49,595 bases of DNA from Planctomycetota bacterium (GCA_021831565.1 JAKBMM010000015.1:1-49595), one strand, 5' to 3'; shown: positions 1 through 9,603, numbered from the stretch's first letter. Notes: generated by a model not told the origin, from the sequence alone. Made by a program: numbers and translations.

Positions 1-1207
1 GGCGGGACGTGGTCCAGGCGGCGAGGCACTTTCCCTTCGGCCCCTGGAACAGCAGCACGTAATCGTCCGCTCCACCAATTTTCATTCGTTTAACAAACCG
101 GCAGCCGGCAAGTTGCGTCGCCAGCGTACGAGCCGCCAGGTAGGCGGGCTTGGGTGTGTAGATGGGAGTGCGGCCGGGATGATAGGTAAAGTTAACCAGT
201 CCGAAATGATCCTCTGAATTTTTCGGGTTGCTTCCATCATTATGCCAGTCATACCAGATGGAAAGCGGAATTCCTTGATATAGATTCACCAGGAATTCAC
301 GGGCCATATAGCGGGCTTGTATGGCGTCATTGCTCTTAACCCACCGGCTGCTATAACCCCATTCACTGGAGATGATCGGAATTTTCTTCCCCCGGGGCGC
401 ATACCGGGTAATCATCGCTCGCAATTTGCGATAATCCGCGATAACACTTTCCGGTCTGCCATTGCGATAGGGATGAATCGTAACGGCGTCCCAATATCCA
501 AGCAGTCCGGCCTGAAAACATTTTCTGAGAAAAGGCAGGTCCATACCAGCCAGGGCTGGGCCCGCATACAACGCATGTGGCGCCACGCGACGGATTGTTT
601 TGCCCACATCTAACGCCAACTTGATATAGGCGCGGACATTTCGTCGAGGCGACCAGAAGGTGCCGTTGGGTTCATTCCACATTTCCCATAAGACGCCATG
701 GCCGTGGAAATGCCGCACTGCCGCGGCGACCCAGCGACAAAAAGCGCGACGAGCCGCGGGGGTGGCCGGCGCCAGGCCGTGCTCATAGAGTGGATTGCCA
801 TAATCCAGAATCCACAGCGGACGGATATGATAGCGCTCCAGCGTCGCCAGAAGATGATCATAAGCCCGAAAATCGTAACGGCCTCTGCTCCGTTCGGTTG
901 CGCTCCACCCAAAATCTATGCGAATCCAGTGAAAACCCGCCGCGGCGAGCATTCTCATTTCACCGGGGCGGGGATTTATAAAATGAACGTTGACGCCCAA
1001 GGCGTGTGGTATGCGCGGATGAAACAAAAAGTTGTGCCGGGCCGATGCCCCTGTTTTCGCTCCGCCCGTCCGCGCCTCTTTGCCCCTGAGTAAGCAGACG
1101 TGGGCTTTCGCGGACAAAGCCGGTGCGGCGGACAGGCGGGGCGCCGCCGCGCTGGCTATTACGGCCGCCAAGATACCGGCCGTTGGAAGCGGCCACAATT
1201 GACTCAT
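1..1207 (-). CDS. Secreted glycoside hydrolase of the (beta/alpha)8 clan (3' part beyond window)
   Basis: The reading frame stays open from an ATG at 1207 to the left edge, about 402 codons, so the C terminus is missing. The start is backed by a GAAAGGAG box 6-8 bases upstream. Residues 1-30 form an Ala-rich signal peptide. The body reads like a clan GH-A hydrolase (GH5/GH39/GH42 type). There is a WEMWNEPNG motif (acid/base Glu after Asn) near residue 180 and an ISSEWGYSS motif (nucleophile Glu) near residue 280. Further C-terminal are WYDWHNDG and a KCLAAWTTS strand typical of the small beta domain after the barrel. This predicts an exported retaining beta-glycosidase acting on plant or algal polysaccharide; the substrate cannot be read. 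It follows the SYLF lipoprotein gene on the same strand after a 159-base gap and may have its own promoter. Confidence 0.85.
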   Translation of the reverse strand, partial: MSQLWPLPTAGILAAVIASAAAPRLSAAPALSAKAHVCLLRGKEARTGGAKTGASARHNFLFHPRIPHALGVNVHFINPRPGEMRMLAAAGFHWIRIDFGWSATERSRGRYDFRAYDHLLATLERYHIRPLWILDYGNPLYEHGLAPATPAARRAFCRWVAAAVRHFHGHGVLWEMWNEPNGTFWSPRRNVRAYIKLALDVGKTIRRVAPHALYAGPALAGMDLPFLRKCFQAGLLGYWDAVTIHPYRNGRPESVIADYRKLRAMITRYAPRGKKIPIISSEWGYSSRWVKSNDAIQARYMAREFLVNLYQGIPLSIWYDWHNDGSNPKNSEDHFGLVNFTYHPGRTPIYTPKPAYLAARTLATQLAGCRFVKRMKIGGADDYVLLFQGPKGKCLAAWTTSR

Positions 1208-1366
1208 GGATGGGCTCCTTTCGCAGTTATGCATGCCGATATATAAATACAATCTCTGTCCCGATTGTTCTCGGAATCACTATTTGGGATGCGTATGGGG
1301 ATTGATCCCGTCGGCACTTCCGTCCCGGCTGCGGCCGGCCGCCCCTTGCCCGCCGGCCCATGATAC

Positions 1367-1930
1367 TTACTCGTGCCGGGGATGGAAATGGAAGTGCTGA
1401 CCACCAATCGCGGCCTGCGCCATCAATCCGACTTTCGGTTTGATGAACACAATCACTCCATGGCGATAGTTGACGGCGGTTCCGGCGCCGGCGACAGCCG
1501 CGACGGCTGAGGCTCGGGCGTCAAAAGCGAAGGCGCCGTGCTCAAAATTTTCAAGCGTATATTTATTCTGAAAAAAGATGTATTCAGTGAATTCCTGGCC
1601 GCCGATCTGGCCGCCGATCGATCCTTCGCCGACACTACAATATCCAACCATATTTCCGGCTCTGAATACCTCTCCATTTCCCCCGGCGCCGCCGATTCCC
1701 AGAGCGAGTTCTTTAACCGACGGAAGCACGGCATAACCATAGGCGCTATGAAACAGCGAAGCGGTCTTCGGGTGCTCGCGTCGGAAGGCCGCAATGGCCA
1801 CCTTGACCTTGTCGTTCAGGAGCCTTTTACCCAGAGAGGTTTCCGGCGCGGCGGTACAACCGGAAATCAGAACCGCCAGGCACAACCCCAATATTCCTCC
1901 GCGGTAATGGCACAGCAGCGACTTATGCAT
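1367..1930 (-). CDS. SYLF (YSC84-type) domain lipoprotein
   Basis: The product is about 187 residues. The start at 1930 is chosen over an upstream in-frame ATG because it has an AAAAGGAG box six bases away and begins a proper signal peptide. That peptide ends in a lipobox (LISGC), so an envelope lipoprotein is expected. The rest matches the SYLF/Ysc84 fold: conserved blocks run from a KRLLND helix, through SAYGYAVLPSVKELALGIGG and GGQIGGQEFTEYIFF, to the C-terminal GVIVFIKPKVGLMAQAAIGG strand. In this family the domain binds lipids or is linked to actin patches in eukaryotes; bacterial copies are poorly characterised. It ends in a His-rich tail (HFHFHPRH), which could bind metal; that is inference. 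Confidence 0.8.
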   Translation of the reverse strand: MHKSLLCHYRGGILGLCLAVLISGCTAAPETSLGKRLLNDKVKVAIAAFRREHPKTASLFHSAYGYAVLPSVKELALGIGGAGGNGEVFRAGNMVGYCSVGEGSIGGQIGGQEFTEYIFFQNKYTLENFEHGAFAFDARASAVAAVAGAGTAVNYRHGVIVFIKPKVGLMAQAAIGGQHFHFHPRHE

Positions 1931-2061
1931 GATATTCTCCTTTTCATCAACCATATTCTCCACAATACTTTCCATTCTATGCCGGGAACAATAGCACGAT
2001 CCACACGGTCAAAATAATTCGTTTCCGGGACGCACCCACGGTGAAATGGGGCGGGGCGAGG

Positions 2062-3306
2062 TCAGATTTTTCCGATGAGAATGCTGGTATTGTGGCCGCC
2101 GAAGCCAAAACTGTTACTCATGGCGTAACGAACTTTGGCGTTGCGGGCGACGTTCGGAACATAATCCAGGTCGCAAAGTTCGTCCGGTTCATCGTAATTG
2201 ATGGTGGGCGGCAGTTCGCCGCGGCGCATGGCCAGGCAGGTGATGACGAGTTCAATGCCGCCGGAGGCTCCCAGGCTGTGGCCCAGCGCCCCCTTGGTGG
2301 AGCTGATCGGTATCTTCTTGGCGTGCGGACCGAATACCTGGTGAACGGCTCTGGTTTCCGCCAAGTCGCCCAGCGCGGTGCCGGTACCGTGGGCATTGAT
2401 GTAGTCGACCTGATCGCCCTGGATGCCGGCCGCGCCAATCGCCATTTCCATGGCCTTGGCGGCGCCGGCGCCATTGGCGTCAGGCGCGGTCAGATGGCAG
2501 GCATCGCCGGTAGAACCACAGGCCAGCAGTTCACCATAGATGCGGGCTCCCCGGGCTTTGGCCAGATCATATTCCTCCAGTACAACCACCCCGGCGCCTT
2601 CCGAGAGCACAAAGCCATCGCGGTTTTTTTCGAAGGGGCGACTGGCCTTTTTTGGCTCGCTGTTGCGAGTGGATAAAGCCCGCAGGGCGCAGAACGCCGC
2701 CAGTCCCAGTTTGGTCATAGCCGCTTCTGCGCCACCGGCGAGCATCACATCAGCCTGCCCATACTGGATGGTTTTGAAGGCGTCGGCGACGGCATTCCCC
2801 GCGGTGGCGCACGCTGTGGCCGTGGCCGAAACGGGACCACGCAGCCCCCATGCAATGGAAAGATTGCCGGCGGCGGCGTTGACCATGAGTTTCGGTACGG
2901 TAAAAGGAGAGACGCGGTCAACGCCGCGGGCCAACATGCGGTCGTATTGCTGCTCCATTTCTTCGATTCCACCGATGCCGGAGCCGACAACAACTCCCGC
3001 GCGATCGCGGTCAATTTTGGAAAAATCAATCCCGGAATCTTTTACCGCATGAATACCGGCGGCCAGACCGTAGATGGAAAAGCGGTCCAGCCGCTTGATT
3101 TCCTTGAAAGGGATGATTTTTTCCGCGCGGAAGACTTCCGGCGTGATTTCCCCACCGATGCGCACGGGATAACGGCTTACGTCGAAGCGCGAAATAAGAC
3201 CGATGCCTGATTGGCCCGCCAGCAAGCGGGACCAGAATATTTCCAGATCGTCACCCAGGGGAGTGACGACGCCCAGGCCCGTAATGACAACTCTTCGTTT
3301 GAACAT
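2062..3306 (-). CDS. fabF: Beta-ketoacyl-ACP synthase II (FabF)
   Basis: Elongating condensing enzyme of type II fatty-acid synthesis: it joins malonyl-ACP to a growing acyl-ACP in the cytoplasm. The 414-residue product has the usual length. Its Cys-His-His triad is visible: Cys about residue 164 in TATACATAGNA, His about 304 in NAHGTGT and His about 341 in LGHSLGASG. The C terminus keeps the family SNSFGFGGHN motif. The ATG at 3306 starts the typical FKRRVVITGLG N terminus; an in-frame GTG at 3336 has a closer GGGAG box, so the start is uncertain by ten residues. It is the last gene of the fab operon, 92 bases after acpP. FabF directly after ACP is the common order. Confidence 0.97.
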   Translation of the reverse strand: MFKRRVVITGLGVVTPLGDDLEIFWSRLLAGQSGIGLISRFDVSRYPVRIGGEITPEVFRAEKIIPFKEIKRLDRFSIYGLAAGIHAVKDSGIDFSKIDRDRAGVVVGSGIGGIEEMEQQYDRMLARGVDRVSPFTVPKLMVNAAAGNLSIAWGLRGPVSATATACATAGNAVADAFKTIQYGQADVMLAGGAEAAMTKLGLAAFCALRALSTRNSEPKKASRPFEKNRDGFVLSEGAGVVVLEEYDLAKARGARIYGELLACGSTGDACHLTAPDANGAGAAKAMEMAIGAAGIQGDQVDYINAHGTGTALGDLAETRAVHQVFGPHAKKIPISSTKGALGHSLGASGGIELVITCLAMRRGELPPTINYDEPDELCDLDYVPNVARNAKVRYAMSNSFGFGGHNTSILIGKI

Positions 3307-3398
3307 GTCGTGGCAAGCGCTCCAAACGCCCCCCACTCGCTCCCGCCGGGTCGGGAGCCGCGCGGCGTCCGAAAAGACCCAAACGGAGGGCGAAGTGA

Positions 3399-3662
3399 TT
3401 AGGGCTGCGGCTTCTGTTTGGCTGCGATCGCCTTGATGTAGTCAATGGCTTGGCCGACGGTCTGGATTTTTTCCGCCTCTTCATCGGGAATGGACATCTC
3501 GAACTCGTCTTCAAATTCCATGACCAGTTCAACGGTGTCGAGGCTGTCGGCGTTAAGGTCGTTGACAAAGCTGGTATCGCGGGTGATTTCCGCCTTGTCG
3601 ACCCCCATCTGTTCCGCCACGATATCGATGACCTTCTGTTCAATTTCGTCCGTTTCAGCCAT
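3399..3662 (-). CDS. acpP: Acyl carrier protein
   Basis: An 87-residue acidic carrier protein with the phosphopantetheine attachment site Ser40 in [19 protein letters not shown]. It carries acyl chains between the Fab enzymes encoded around it. The start at 3662 has a GGAGG box eight bases upstream. The upstream in-frame ATG would add an unlikely 15-residue leader. The C terminus is slightly extended and basic ([11 protein letters not shown]). It sits between fabG and fabF, the standard arrangement. Confidence 0.97.
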   Translation of the reverse strand: MAETDEIEQKVIDIVAEQMGVDKAEITRDTSFVNDLNADSLDTVELVMEFEDEFEMSIPDEEAEKIQTVGQAIDYIKAIAAKQKPQP

Positions 3663-3793
3663 GCTAGAGGCCTCCAAAAAATCAGGTTTAACAAAAAATT
3701 CCACCACCCGTACTTTTTACCGGAGCCGGTAATTTAGCGTAGAGGACCGGACTTCGCAACGGTCCAGCGCACCGGCATCACCGCACGATGATG

Positions 3794-4540
3794 TTACATG
3801 CTCATCCCGCCATCCACCACGATAACCTGGCCGGTAATATACCCGGCCGCATCGCCGGCGAGAAAAGCCACGGCGTCGGCAATCTCCCGCGGGGTTCCAA
3901 AACGCCGCAGTGGAATGATTTTCTGCACCTCATTCTTGATTTGCGGCGGCAGCGGTTCGGTCATATCCGTAACCGTAAAACCCGGCGCCACACAGTTCGC
4001 CGTCACCTGTTTGCCGGCGAGTTCGCGGGCGATGGATTTGGTCAGACCGATTAATCCCGCTTTCGAAGCCGAATAATTCACCTGACCGGCATTCCCGGTG
4101 ATCCCGGAAACCGACGAGATGTTGATGATGCGTCCCCAGCGGGCGCGGATCATGACGCGGGCGGCGGCCCGGCAGGCGACGAAAGCCGCCCGTAGATTCG
4201 TGTTGATCACATCGTCGAAATCCTTGTCTTCCATCCGCAGGAACAGTCCGTCACGGGTGATTCCGGCGTTGTTGACCAGCACATCCAGCCGGCCGTGCTC
4301 CGCGATCACTTTTTCTATAGAGGCGGTCAAAGCCGTGGAATCGGCGACATCCAGCGCCGCCGGTTCTACTCCCAGGCCGGCGGCGGTTAGTTCGCCGACG
4401 AGTTGGTCGAGTTTTTCCCGGTTGCGCGCCACGGCTACCACATGGTGATTGGCCGCGGCCAGGGCGCGCACAACGGCTTGGCCGATGCCGCGCGACCCGC
4501 CGGTCACGTAGGCCACTCGCCTGGAATTCAATGGGGCCAT
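3794..4540 (-). CDS. fabG: 3-oxoacyl-ACP reductase (FabG)
   Basis: NADPH-dependent reduction of beta-ketoacyl-ACP, the first reductive step of each elongation cycle. This 248-residue short-chain dehydrogenase shows the TGGSRGIG dinucleotide loop (residues 14-20), the NNAG motif (90-93), and the catalytic Ser143, Tyr156 and Lys160 in ISSVSG and YSASK. It ends in the FabG-like GYITGQVIVVDGGMSM. The start at 4540 is preferred because a TTGGAG box lies ten bases upstream; the longer in-frame GTG start would swallow that box. It lies between fabD and acpP with gaps of 118 and 131 bases. Confidence 0.97.
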   Translation of the reverse strand: MAPLNSRRVAYVTGGSRGIGQAVVRALAAANHHVVAVARNREKLDQLVGELTAAGLGVEPAALDVADSTALTASIEKVIAEHGRLDVLVNNAGITRDGLFLRMEDKDFDDVINTNLRAAFVACRAAARVMIRARWGRIINISSVSGITGNAGQVNYSASKAGLIGLTKSIARELAGKQVTANCVAPGFTVTDMTEPLPPQIKNEVQKIIPLRRFGTPREIADAVAFLAGDAAGYITGQVIVVDGGMSM

Positions 4541-4658
4541 GTCGCATTCTCCAAGAGCCACAGGGGCCGCGACGCCGGGGAACGTTCCGCGTCAATGAGC
4601 CGGGAGCTTAGTTCTCCCCGCCGATAGTTCCCGCTTCCTCCGGCGCCGCCTTTTATCC

Positions 4659-5570
4659 TTATAATCCATCCACGCTGGAGATATTAACAATATTGGCGCG
4701 CCGATCAATTTTCTTCAGCAAGCCGGTGAGCACGCGCCCCGGACCCAACTCCACGAAATGATCCACCGCCGCCGCCCGAAGATACTCCATGCTTTGCCGC
4801 CAGCATACCGGCGCGATGATCTGGCGGACCAGTAAATCGCGGATGGCGGCGGGATCGGAGTGTGGTCGGGCGCTAACATTGCTGATTACCGGCAGGCGCG
4901 GTGTCGCGATGTCCACTCCGGCGAGAATTTTACTCATTTCCGCGGCGGCGGCGTCCATAAGGGGCGAATGAAACGCTCCCGCCACGTTCAACTGCACGGC
5001 GCGCAGTTTCCGGACCTCGGCTATTTTGGCCGCTTCCCGGCAGGCGGCTAGAGTCCCCGCCAGAACGATCTGGCCCGGTGCGTTAAAATTCGCGGGAACT
5101 ATAGTCCCACAGTGCGCCGCTTCCCTGCAAATATCTTCCGCGACCGCATCATCGGCCCCCAGCAGCGCCAGCATGGCGCCAGGCATGGCCGCGGCGGCGT
5201 CTCGCATGAACCGACCGCGGGCACGAACCAGTTTCAGGCCATCGGCAAAAGAAAAAGCTCCGGCAATGTATAACGCGGTATATTCTCCCAGCGAAAGGCC
5301 CGCGATCATCTGTACGGGACCGGCTGGTCGATGGAGTTCCTTGCAGACCTCGTAAATGGCTGCGGTGGTCACATAAATGCCCAGCTGGGCGTTGTCGGTG
5401 GCTTGGAGTTGATCGTCCGGTCCTTCCCAGCAAAGCCGGGAGATGGCAAAGCCGAGAATTTCGTCGGCGGTGTGAAAAATGCGCCGGGCGGATGGAAAAG
5501 CGTCATGGAAATCTTTCCCCATCCCCACATGCTGAGCCCCCTGGCCGGGGCATAAAATCGCCAACTTCAT
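4659..5570 (-). CDS. fabD: Malonyl-CoA:ACP transacylase (FabD)
   Basis: Transfers malonyl from CoA to ACP to supply the elongation cycle. The product is 303 residues. Visible motifs are the N-terminal LCPGQGAQHVGMG, the nucleophile Ser93 in GLSLGEYTAL, the catalytic His in VAGAFHSPLMDAA (about residue 200) and the C-terminal ELGPGRVLTGLLKK. A GGTGGAG box lies nine bases before the chosen ATG at 5570; an in-frame start five codons further upstream is less likely. It follows fabH after only 19 bases, so the two are co-transcribed. Confidence 0.97.
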   Translation of the reverse strand: MKLAILCPGQGAQHVGMGKDFHDAFPSARRIFHTADEILGFAISRLCWEGPDDQLQATDNAQLGIYVTTAAIYEVCKELHRPAGPVQMIAGLSLGEYTALYIAGAFSFADGLKLVRARGRFMRDAAAAMPGAMLALLGADDAVAEDICREAAHCGTIVPANFNAPGQIVLAGTLAACREAAKIAEVRKLRAVQLNVAGAFHSPLMDAAAAEMSKILAGVDIATPRLPVISNVSARPHSDPAAIRDLLVRQIIAPVCWRQSMEYLRAAAVDHFVELGPGRVLTGLLKKIDRRANIVNISSVDGL

Positions 5571-5589
5571 CGGAAATAACTCCACCTTG

Positions 5590-6582
5590 TCAGAGGTGCA
5601 AGGTTGCCGACGCCCACGTCAGGCCGGCGCCAAAAGCCACCATGATGATCCAATCGCCGGGACCACATCGTCCCTGGCGGATTGCTTCGTCGAGCGCAAT
5701 GGGAACTGATGCCGCGGACGTATTGCCGTAGCGATCAATGTTGATAAAAACTTTATCCTGCGGAAAACCCATTTTCTCGGTGGCGCTGTTGATGATGCGC
5801 AGGTTTACCTGGTGCGGCACAACCAGCCGGACGCTCTGGGAGGTAAGGGAACACGCTTCCATCGCCCGTTGGATGCTCATGGCCATCTGATGAACGGCGA
5901 ACTTGTAAACCTCTCGCCCGTTCATTTTCAGATAGTGCTGGCGGTTCTCGACGGACACGGCGCTGGCGGGCACGCGCGACCCGCCGGCGGGAATGCTCAA
6001 CAACGTTCCGCCGTCGCCGTTGGCGCCGAGTTCAAACGCCCGCACGCCGCGCTGCGGGTCGTCGCACGCGGAGACCACGGCGGCTCCGGCGCCATCGCCG
6101 AAAAGGATGCAGGTGCCGCGGTCGGTATAGTCGACCACTCGCGAGAGCGTTTCAGCGCCTACGACCAGCACATGCCGGTAAGAGCCCAATCTGATGAATT
6201 GCGTTGCCGTGGCCAGGGCGTAAAGAAAACCGGAACAGGCCGCGCCCATGTCAAAAGCGCCGATGGGGCGATGGATTCCCAGCAGGTGATGGAGCATGCA
6301 AGCGGTGGAAGGCGTCGGCATTTCCGGAGTCAGCGTAGCCACAATAATCAGGTCGATCTGTTCCGCCGGCAGCCGGGCCGCGTCCAGGGCGCGGCGCGCG
6401 GCCTCCAGCGCCAGCGTCGCGGTGGATTCGGACGGTCCGGCAAGCCGCCTTTCGTGAATACCCGTGCGCTGGACGATCCATTCGTTGTTCGTATCGACAA
6501 GCTTTTCTAAGTCGCCGTTGGTGAGGCGTCTTTCCGGAAGAAAGCTTCCCGTACCCGAGAGAACCGCGCCGAACCGAGGCAT
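5590..6582 (-). CDS. fabH: Beta-ketoacyl-ACP synthase III (FabH)
   Basis: Starts fatty-acid chains by condensing an acyl-CoA with malonyl-ACP. The 330-residue product keeps the catalytic triad: Cys116 in GAACSGFLYAL, His in VVPHQVNLRI and Asn in YGNTSAASVP. The start codon at 6582 is chosen because AGGA lies six bases before it; an ATG four codons upstream has no ribosome site. It lies between plsX (71-base gap) and fabD (19-base gap), the usual bacterial order. Confidence 0.97.
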   Translation of the reverse strand: MPRFGAVLSGTGSFLPERRLTNGDLEKLVDTNNEWIVQRTGIHERRLAGPSESTATLALEAARRALDAARLPAEQIDLIIVATLTPEMPTPSTACMLHHLLGIHRPIGAFDMGAACSGFLYALATATQFIRLGSYRHVLVVGAETLSRVVDYTDRGTCILFGDGAGAAVVSACDDPQRGVRAFELGANGDGGTLLSIPAGGSRVPASAVSVENRQHYLKMNGREVYKFAVHQMAMSIQRAMEACSLTSQSVRLVVPHQVNLRIINSATEKMGFPQDKVFINIDRYGNTSAASVPIALDEAIRQGRCGPGDWIIMVAFGAGLTWASATLHL

Positions 6583-6653
6583 GTAATTCCTCATAAGTCA
6601 TCCCCCACGCGCGACCCGACATCGCCGGGTAAAAACTACCGCGCCGGCTAAAT

Positions 6654-7658
6654 TTACGCCACCCCTCCGGACAGGCGGGCGGCGATGCGTCCGCTGATAT
6701 CCAGACGGTTGGCCTCCTTGACCCTGCGCACCGCATTGCGGATGGCTTTGGCGCCGGCGGAACCGTGGACTTTCAGAAACAGACCGGAAAAACCCAGCAG
6801 GACGGCGCCACCGTACTCTTCGTGATCGTAGCTGCTTTGAATGCGGGCCAGCACGCGGTCCATCTCCGCCGGCACTTCCGGTTTTTCCGCGCGGATTTCC
6901 CGCCGGAAGACGTTCAGCAGGGATTCAGTCAATCCCTCAATGACCTTCAAGACCATGTTGCCGGTGAAACCGTCGGTGATCGCCACATCACAGACACCCC
7001 GGAAAAAATCGCGACCCTCCACATAACCGATGTAATTCACAGACGAATCTTGTTCCAGCAGCAGGCGCGTTTCCTTGACCAAGGGCGTGCCCTTTTCAGT
7101 TTCCGAGCCGATATTCAACAGGCCCACACGGGGATTTTTCACGTGTCCCATTGACTCCGCGTAGATGCTCGCCAGCCATGCGTATTGATACAGGTGTGCG
7201 GGCTTGGGCTGCACATTGGCCCCGGCGTCGCAGAGCAGGACCAGGCCCCCGGCCGTGGGAACGGACACGGCGATGGCCGGCCGATCCACACCCGGCAGGG
7301 GCTTAAGCAGCAGCACGCCGGCCGCCACCAGCGCGCCCGTATTGCCGGCGGAAATGATCGCGTCCCCCGAGCCGTCGGCAGCCAGTTTGACCATTCGCAC
7401 AATGGAGCTGTCGCGTTTGTGGCGGACCGCTTCCACGGGCGATTCATCCATACCGATAACCTGTTTAGCATTTTCAATTCGCAGCTTGGCGCGGCCTTGG
7501 TGCGCAGCGCCGATATGGCGCCGGATGACTTCTTCCTGCCCCACGAGGATCAATTCATCCTCGCTGTCGAGAAGTTCCAGCGATTCCATAGCGCCCTGAA
7601 GAATTTTCTCGGGTGCCTGATCTCCGCCCATGGCGTCAATCGCGATCCGCATCGCCAT
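6654..7658 (-). CDS. plsX: Phosphate acyltransferase (PlsX)
   Basis: Makes acyl-phosphate from acyl-ACP for the PlsY step of phosphatidic acid synthesis. The 334-residue product shows the family N terminus RIAIDAMGGDQAPE, followed by the SAGNTGALVAAG and ITDGFTGNMVLK blocks. A second possible start lies two codons downstream. The gene follows rpmF after 40 bases and precedes fabH, linking membrane-lipid supply to the ribosomal-protein gene as in many bacteria. Confidence 0.96.
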   Translation of the reverse strand: MAMRIAIDAMGGDQAPEKILQGAMESLELLDSEDELILVGQEEVIRRHIGAAHQGRAKLRIENAKQVIGMDESPVEAVRHKRDSSIVRMVKLAADGSGDAIISAGNTGALVAAGVLLLKPLPGVDRPAIAVSVPTAGGLVLLCDAGANVQPKPAHLYQYAWLASIYAESMGHVKNPRVGLLNIGSETEKGTPLVKETRLLLEQDSSVNYIGYVEGRDFFRGVCDVAITDGFTGNMVLKVIEGLTESLLNVFRREIRAEKPEVPAEMDRVLARIQSSYDHEEYGGAVLLGFSGLFLKVHGSAGAKAIRNAVRRVKEANRLDISGRIAARLSGGVA

Positions 7659-7698
7659 TTTGCCCTATCCAAGAGATTAGCGCATACCCGGTGGCGGG

Positions 7699-7884
7699 TT
7701 ATTCCGTTGTTTCACGGACCACCACCGACAGACTGCGGTTTACGTGACCGCAATTGCTGCACATACGGTGCGGCAACCGGCTTCGGCCGCAGTTCGGACA
7801 GCGCGTTACCTGTACGCCGCGCAGGGCATGATGGGCCCGGCGCATCGCCTTTTTTGATTTGCTGGTTTTGGCAATCGGTAACAT
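7699..7884 (-). CDS. rpmF: 50S ribosomal protein L32
   Basis: A 61-residue basic protein of the large ribosomal subunit. It keeps the zinc-ribbon form with two Cys pairs (CPNCGRS and CSNCGH) after the SKSKKAMRRAHHAL N-terminal stretch. An AGGAG box lies seven bases before the ATG. It is the first gene of the rpmF-plsX-fabHDG-acpP-fabF cluster. The yceD (DUF177) gene that often precedes rpmF is not present here. Confidence 0.96.
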   Translation of the reverse strand: MLPIAKTSKSKKAMRRAHHALRGVQVTRCPNCGRSRLPHRMCSNCGHVNRSLSVVVRETTE

Positions 7885-8245
7885 CCGTTGCTCCTGTTAC
7901 TCTTGCGTCGCTTTTGAAAAACTCACCACCCGCACCAGGGAGGCGGGCAACCCGCACCTGGGACGGTGATCATACGCGTGCGGTCAGCTCCGCGGGCTAT
8001 TGAGAACCTAACCGTCTCTCGTTAGCCAAGCGGGTCCGCGCAACCGCGGTCCAACACACAAATCCCGCTGACTCTTCGAGACTCGGCGGGCCGCTTACGT
8101 TAAAGAATCGGCTCGGGCATGTCAAGGAGCGGAAAAATTCTCCGGTTTTGGAGTGCGACTCGCCCACGCCGGTTGCTCCCGCTACAATTGGCCAAAGTCG
8201 GGCCAGGAAGTTGTATGAAGTGGTATTCTCTACTGTGGAGGCATC
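7885..8245. other. Divergent intergenic region between rpmF and pilT, no gene seen
   Basis: About 360 bases separate two divergent transcription units. No supported coding frame lies here, in particular no DUF177/YceD upstream of rpmF. The stretch should hold the promoters of both the rpmF operon (minus) and pilT (plus). I see one candidate minus-strand promoter (listed separately) and no recognisable structured RNA. Confidence 0.6.
8097..8125 (-). promoter_or_regulatory. Candidate sigma-70 promoter for the rpmF-fab operon
   Basis: Read on the minus strand, a perfect TTGACA (8120-8125) is followed after 17 bases by TAACGT (8097-8102), a weak -10 with three of six consensus bases. It points towards rpmF and would give a leader of about 200 bases. 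The -35 is good and the -10 poor, so this is only a candidate. Confidence 0.35.
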
Positions 8246-9379
8246 ATGGAAAATACACAAGAGGCAAGCTCCCCTCCGATTCTCGCCGAGGTCGCCGCGG
8301 CGCCGAAGCTGCATCGTTTTCTGGAGGCGGTGTCCAAGGTGGAGGGCAGCGATCTTCACCTCAAGGCCGATGCGGTTCCGCGCATTCGCAAGGGAGGCAA
8401 GTTGATGCAGACCAACAGTCCCCCGCTGAAAAACGTGGAAATAGAAGCCATGGTCCGGGAAATACTCACACCCGAGCAGTGGGCGAGTTACCAGGAGCGC
8501 GGATCGCTGGACATTGCCCACGCTCTGACTCTCAGTGAGCGTTTTCGCGTCAACATTTTCCGTCAGCGGGGAGCTACCAGCCTTGTCGCCCGGCGCATCA
8601 ATCCGACCATCCCGACGTATTCGCAAATCAATCTCCCGCCGGTGCTTGAGCGAATCGCCGAGAACCACCAGGGAATGATCATCCTTGCCGGTATCACCGG
8701 CAGCGGCAAAAGCACCACCATCGCCGCCATGCTCGAACAGATCAATCAGCGCCGCTCCTGCCATATTGTGACCATTGAAGATCCCATCGAATATCTTTAC
8801 GTCGACAAGAAGGCGTACATCAATCAGCGCGAAATCGGTCTGGATGTCGATACGTTTGAATCCGCCCTCCGCTACCTCATGCGCGAGGACCCGGATGTCA
8901 TTCTCATCGGCGAGATGCGCGACCGCCACACGTTTCAGGCGGCGGTGCAGGCCGCCGAGACCGGTCACCTGGTGTGCACCACCATTCACGCCAGCAGCGC
9001 GGCCGGCGCCATCACCCGCATTCTGGAACTGTTTCCGCCCGATATGCACACCAATATTCGTCAGGCGCTGGCCGCCAACATGAAGGCCATCGTCTTTCAG
9101 AAGCTGGTTCCCGCCATCAAGCCGGGGGTGGATCGCGTGCCGGTCGTGGAAGTGATGCTCGCCTCGCCCTCGGTGCGCAAGTACATCCTGGAAGAGCGGG
9201 AGAATGAGTTGACCCAGGTGATCCGCAGTGAACGCGGCACCGGTATGATCGACTTCAACGACATGCTGGTGGACCTGGTGCAGCAGGAAATGATTGCATC
9301 CAAGGAAGCCTATGCCGCTTCGCCCAATGCCGACGAACTGCGCATGCGGATGAAGGGAATCAAAACCAGCGGTGGGTGA
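8246..9379 (+). CDS. PilT-type twitching motility / retraction ATPase
   Basis: Hexameric secretion-superfamily ATPase of the PilT/PilU group, which powers type IV pilus retraction at the inner membrane. The 377-residue product has Walker A GITGSGKSTT at about 149-158, the Asp box region ending in TIEDPIEYLY, Walker B LIGEMRD and the His box around GHLVCTTIHASSAAGAITRI. A GGAGG box precedes the ATG. PilU-like features are the AIVFQKLVPA stretch and the rather long C terminus. Neighbouring genes are a GspE-like protein and a CvpA-like protein; no pilin or pilC gene lies in the window, so its partner machinery must be elsewhere. Confidence 0.9.
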   Translation: MENTQEASSPPILAEVAAAPKLHRFLEAVSKVEGSDLHLKADAVPRIRKGGKLMQTNSPPLKNVEIEAMVREILTPEQWASYQERGSLDIAHALTLSERFRVNIFRQRGATSLVARRINPTIPTYSQINLPPVLERIAENHQGMIILAGITGSGKSTTIAAMLEQINQRRSCHIVTIEDPIEYLYVDKKAYINQREIGLDVDTFESALRYLMREDPDVILIGEMRDRHTFQAAVQAAETGHLVCTTIHASSAAGAITRILELFPPDMHTNIRQALAANMKAIVFQKLVPAIKPGVDRVPVVEVMLASPSVRKYILEERENELTQVIRSERGTGMIDFNDMLVDLVQQEMIASKEAYAASPNADELRMRMKGIKTSGG

Positions 9380-9603
9380 CCGCTTAAGGAATATGGAGAA
9401 CATGTCGATACGAGCGGTCCCGGCGCCGGGTTATCCCCGTGTCGTCGCGGCCTGATCCCCGGCGGTGAGGCTACCCCGTGGCGTGCGTTGTGTGAACCTT
9501 TCCGGCGCGCTGGCAATCGGGCGAGTCTCATGGTAACTTCCGCCAAGGGTGATGATTCGTTCGCCACCTGGGACGGTGTGCGGCAACGGTACAGAAATCA
9601 GGT

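Noticed and set aside
7997-9403. 468-codon frame antisense to pilT
   Set aside because: Fully overlaps a well-supported PilT gene with Walker motifs; its composition (His/Gly rich) is that of a codon shadow.
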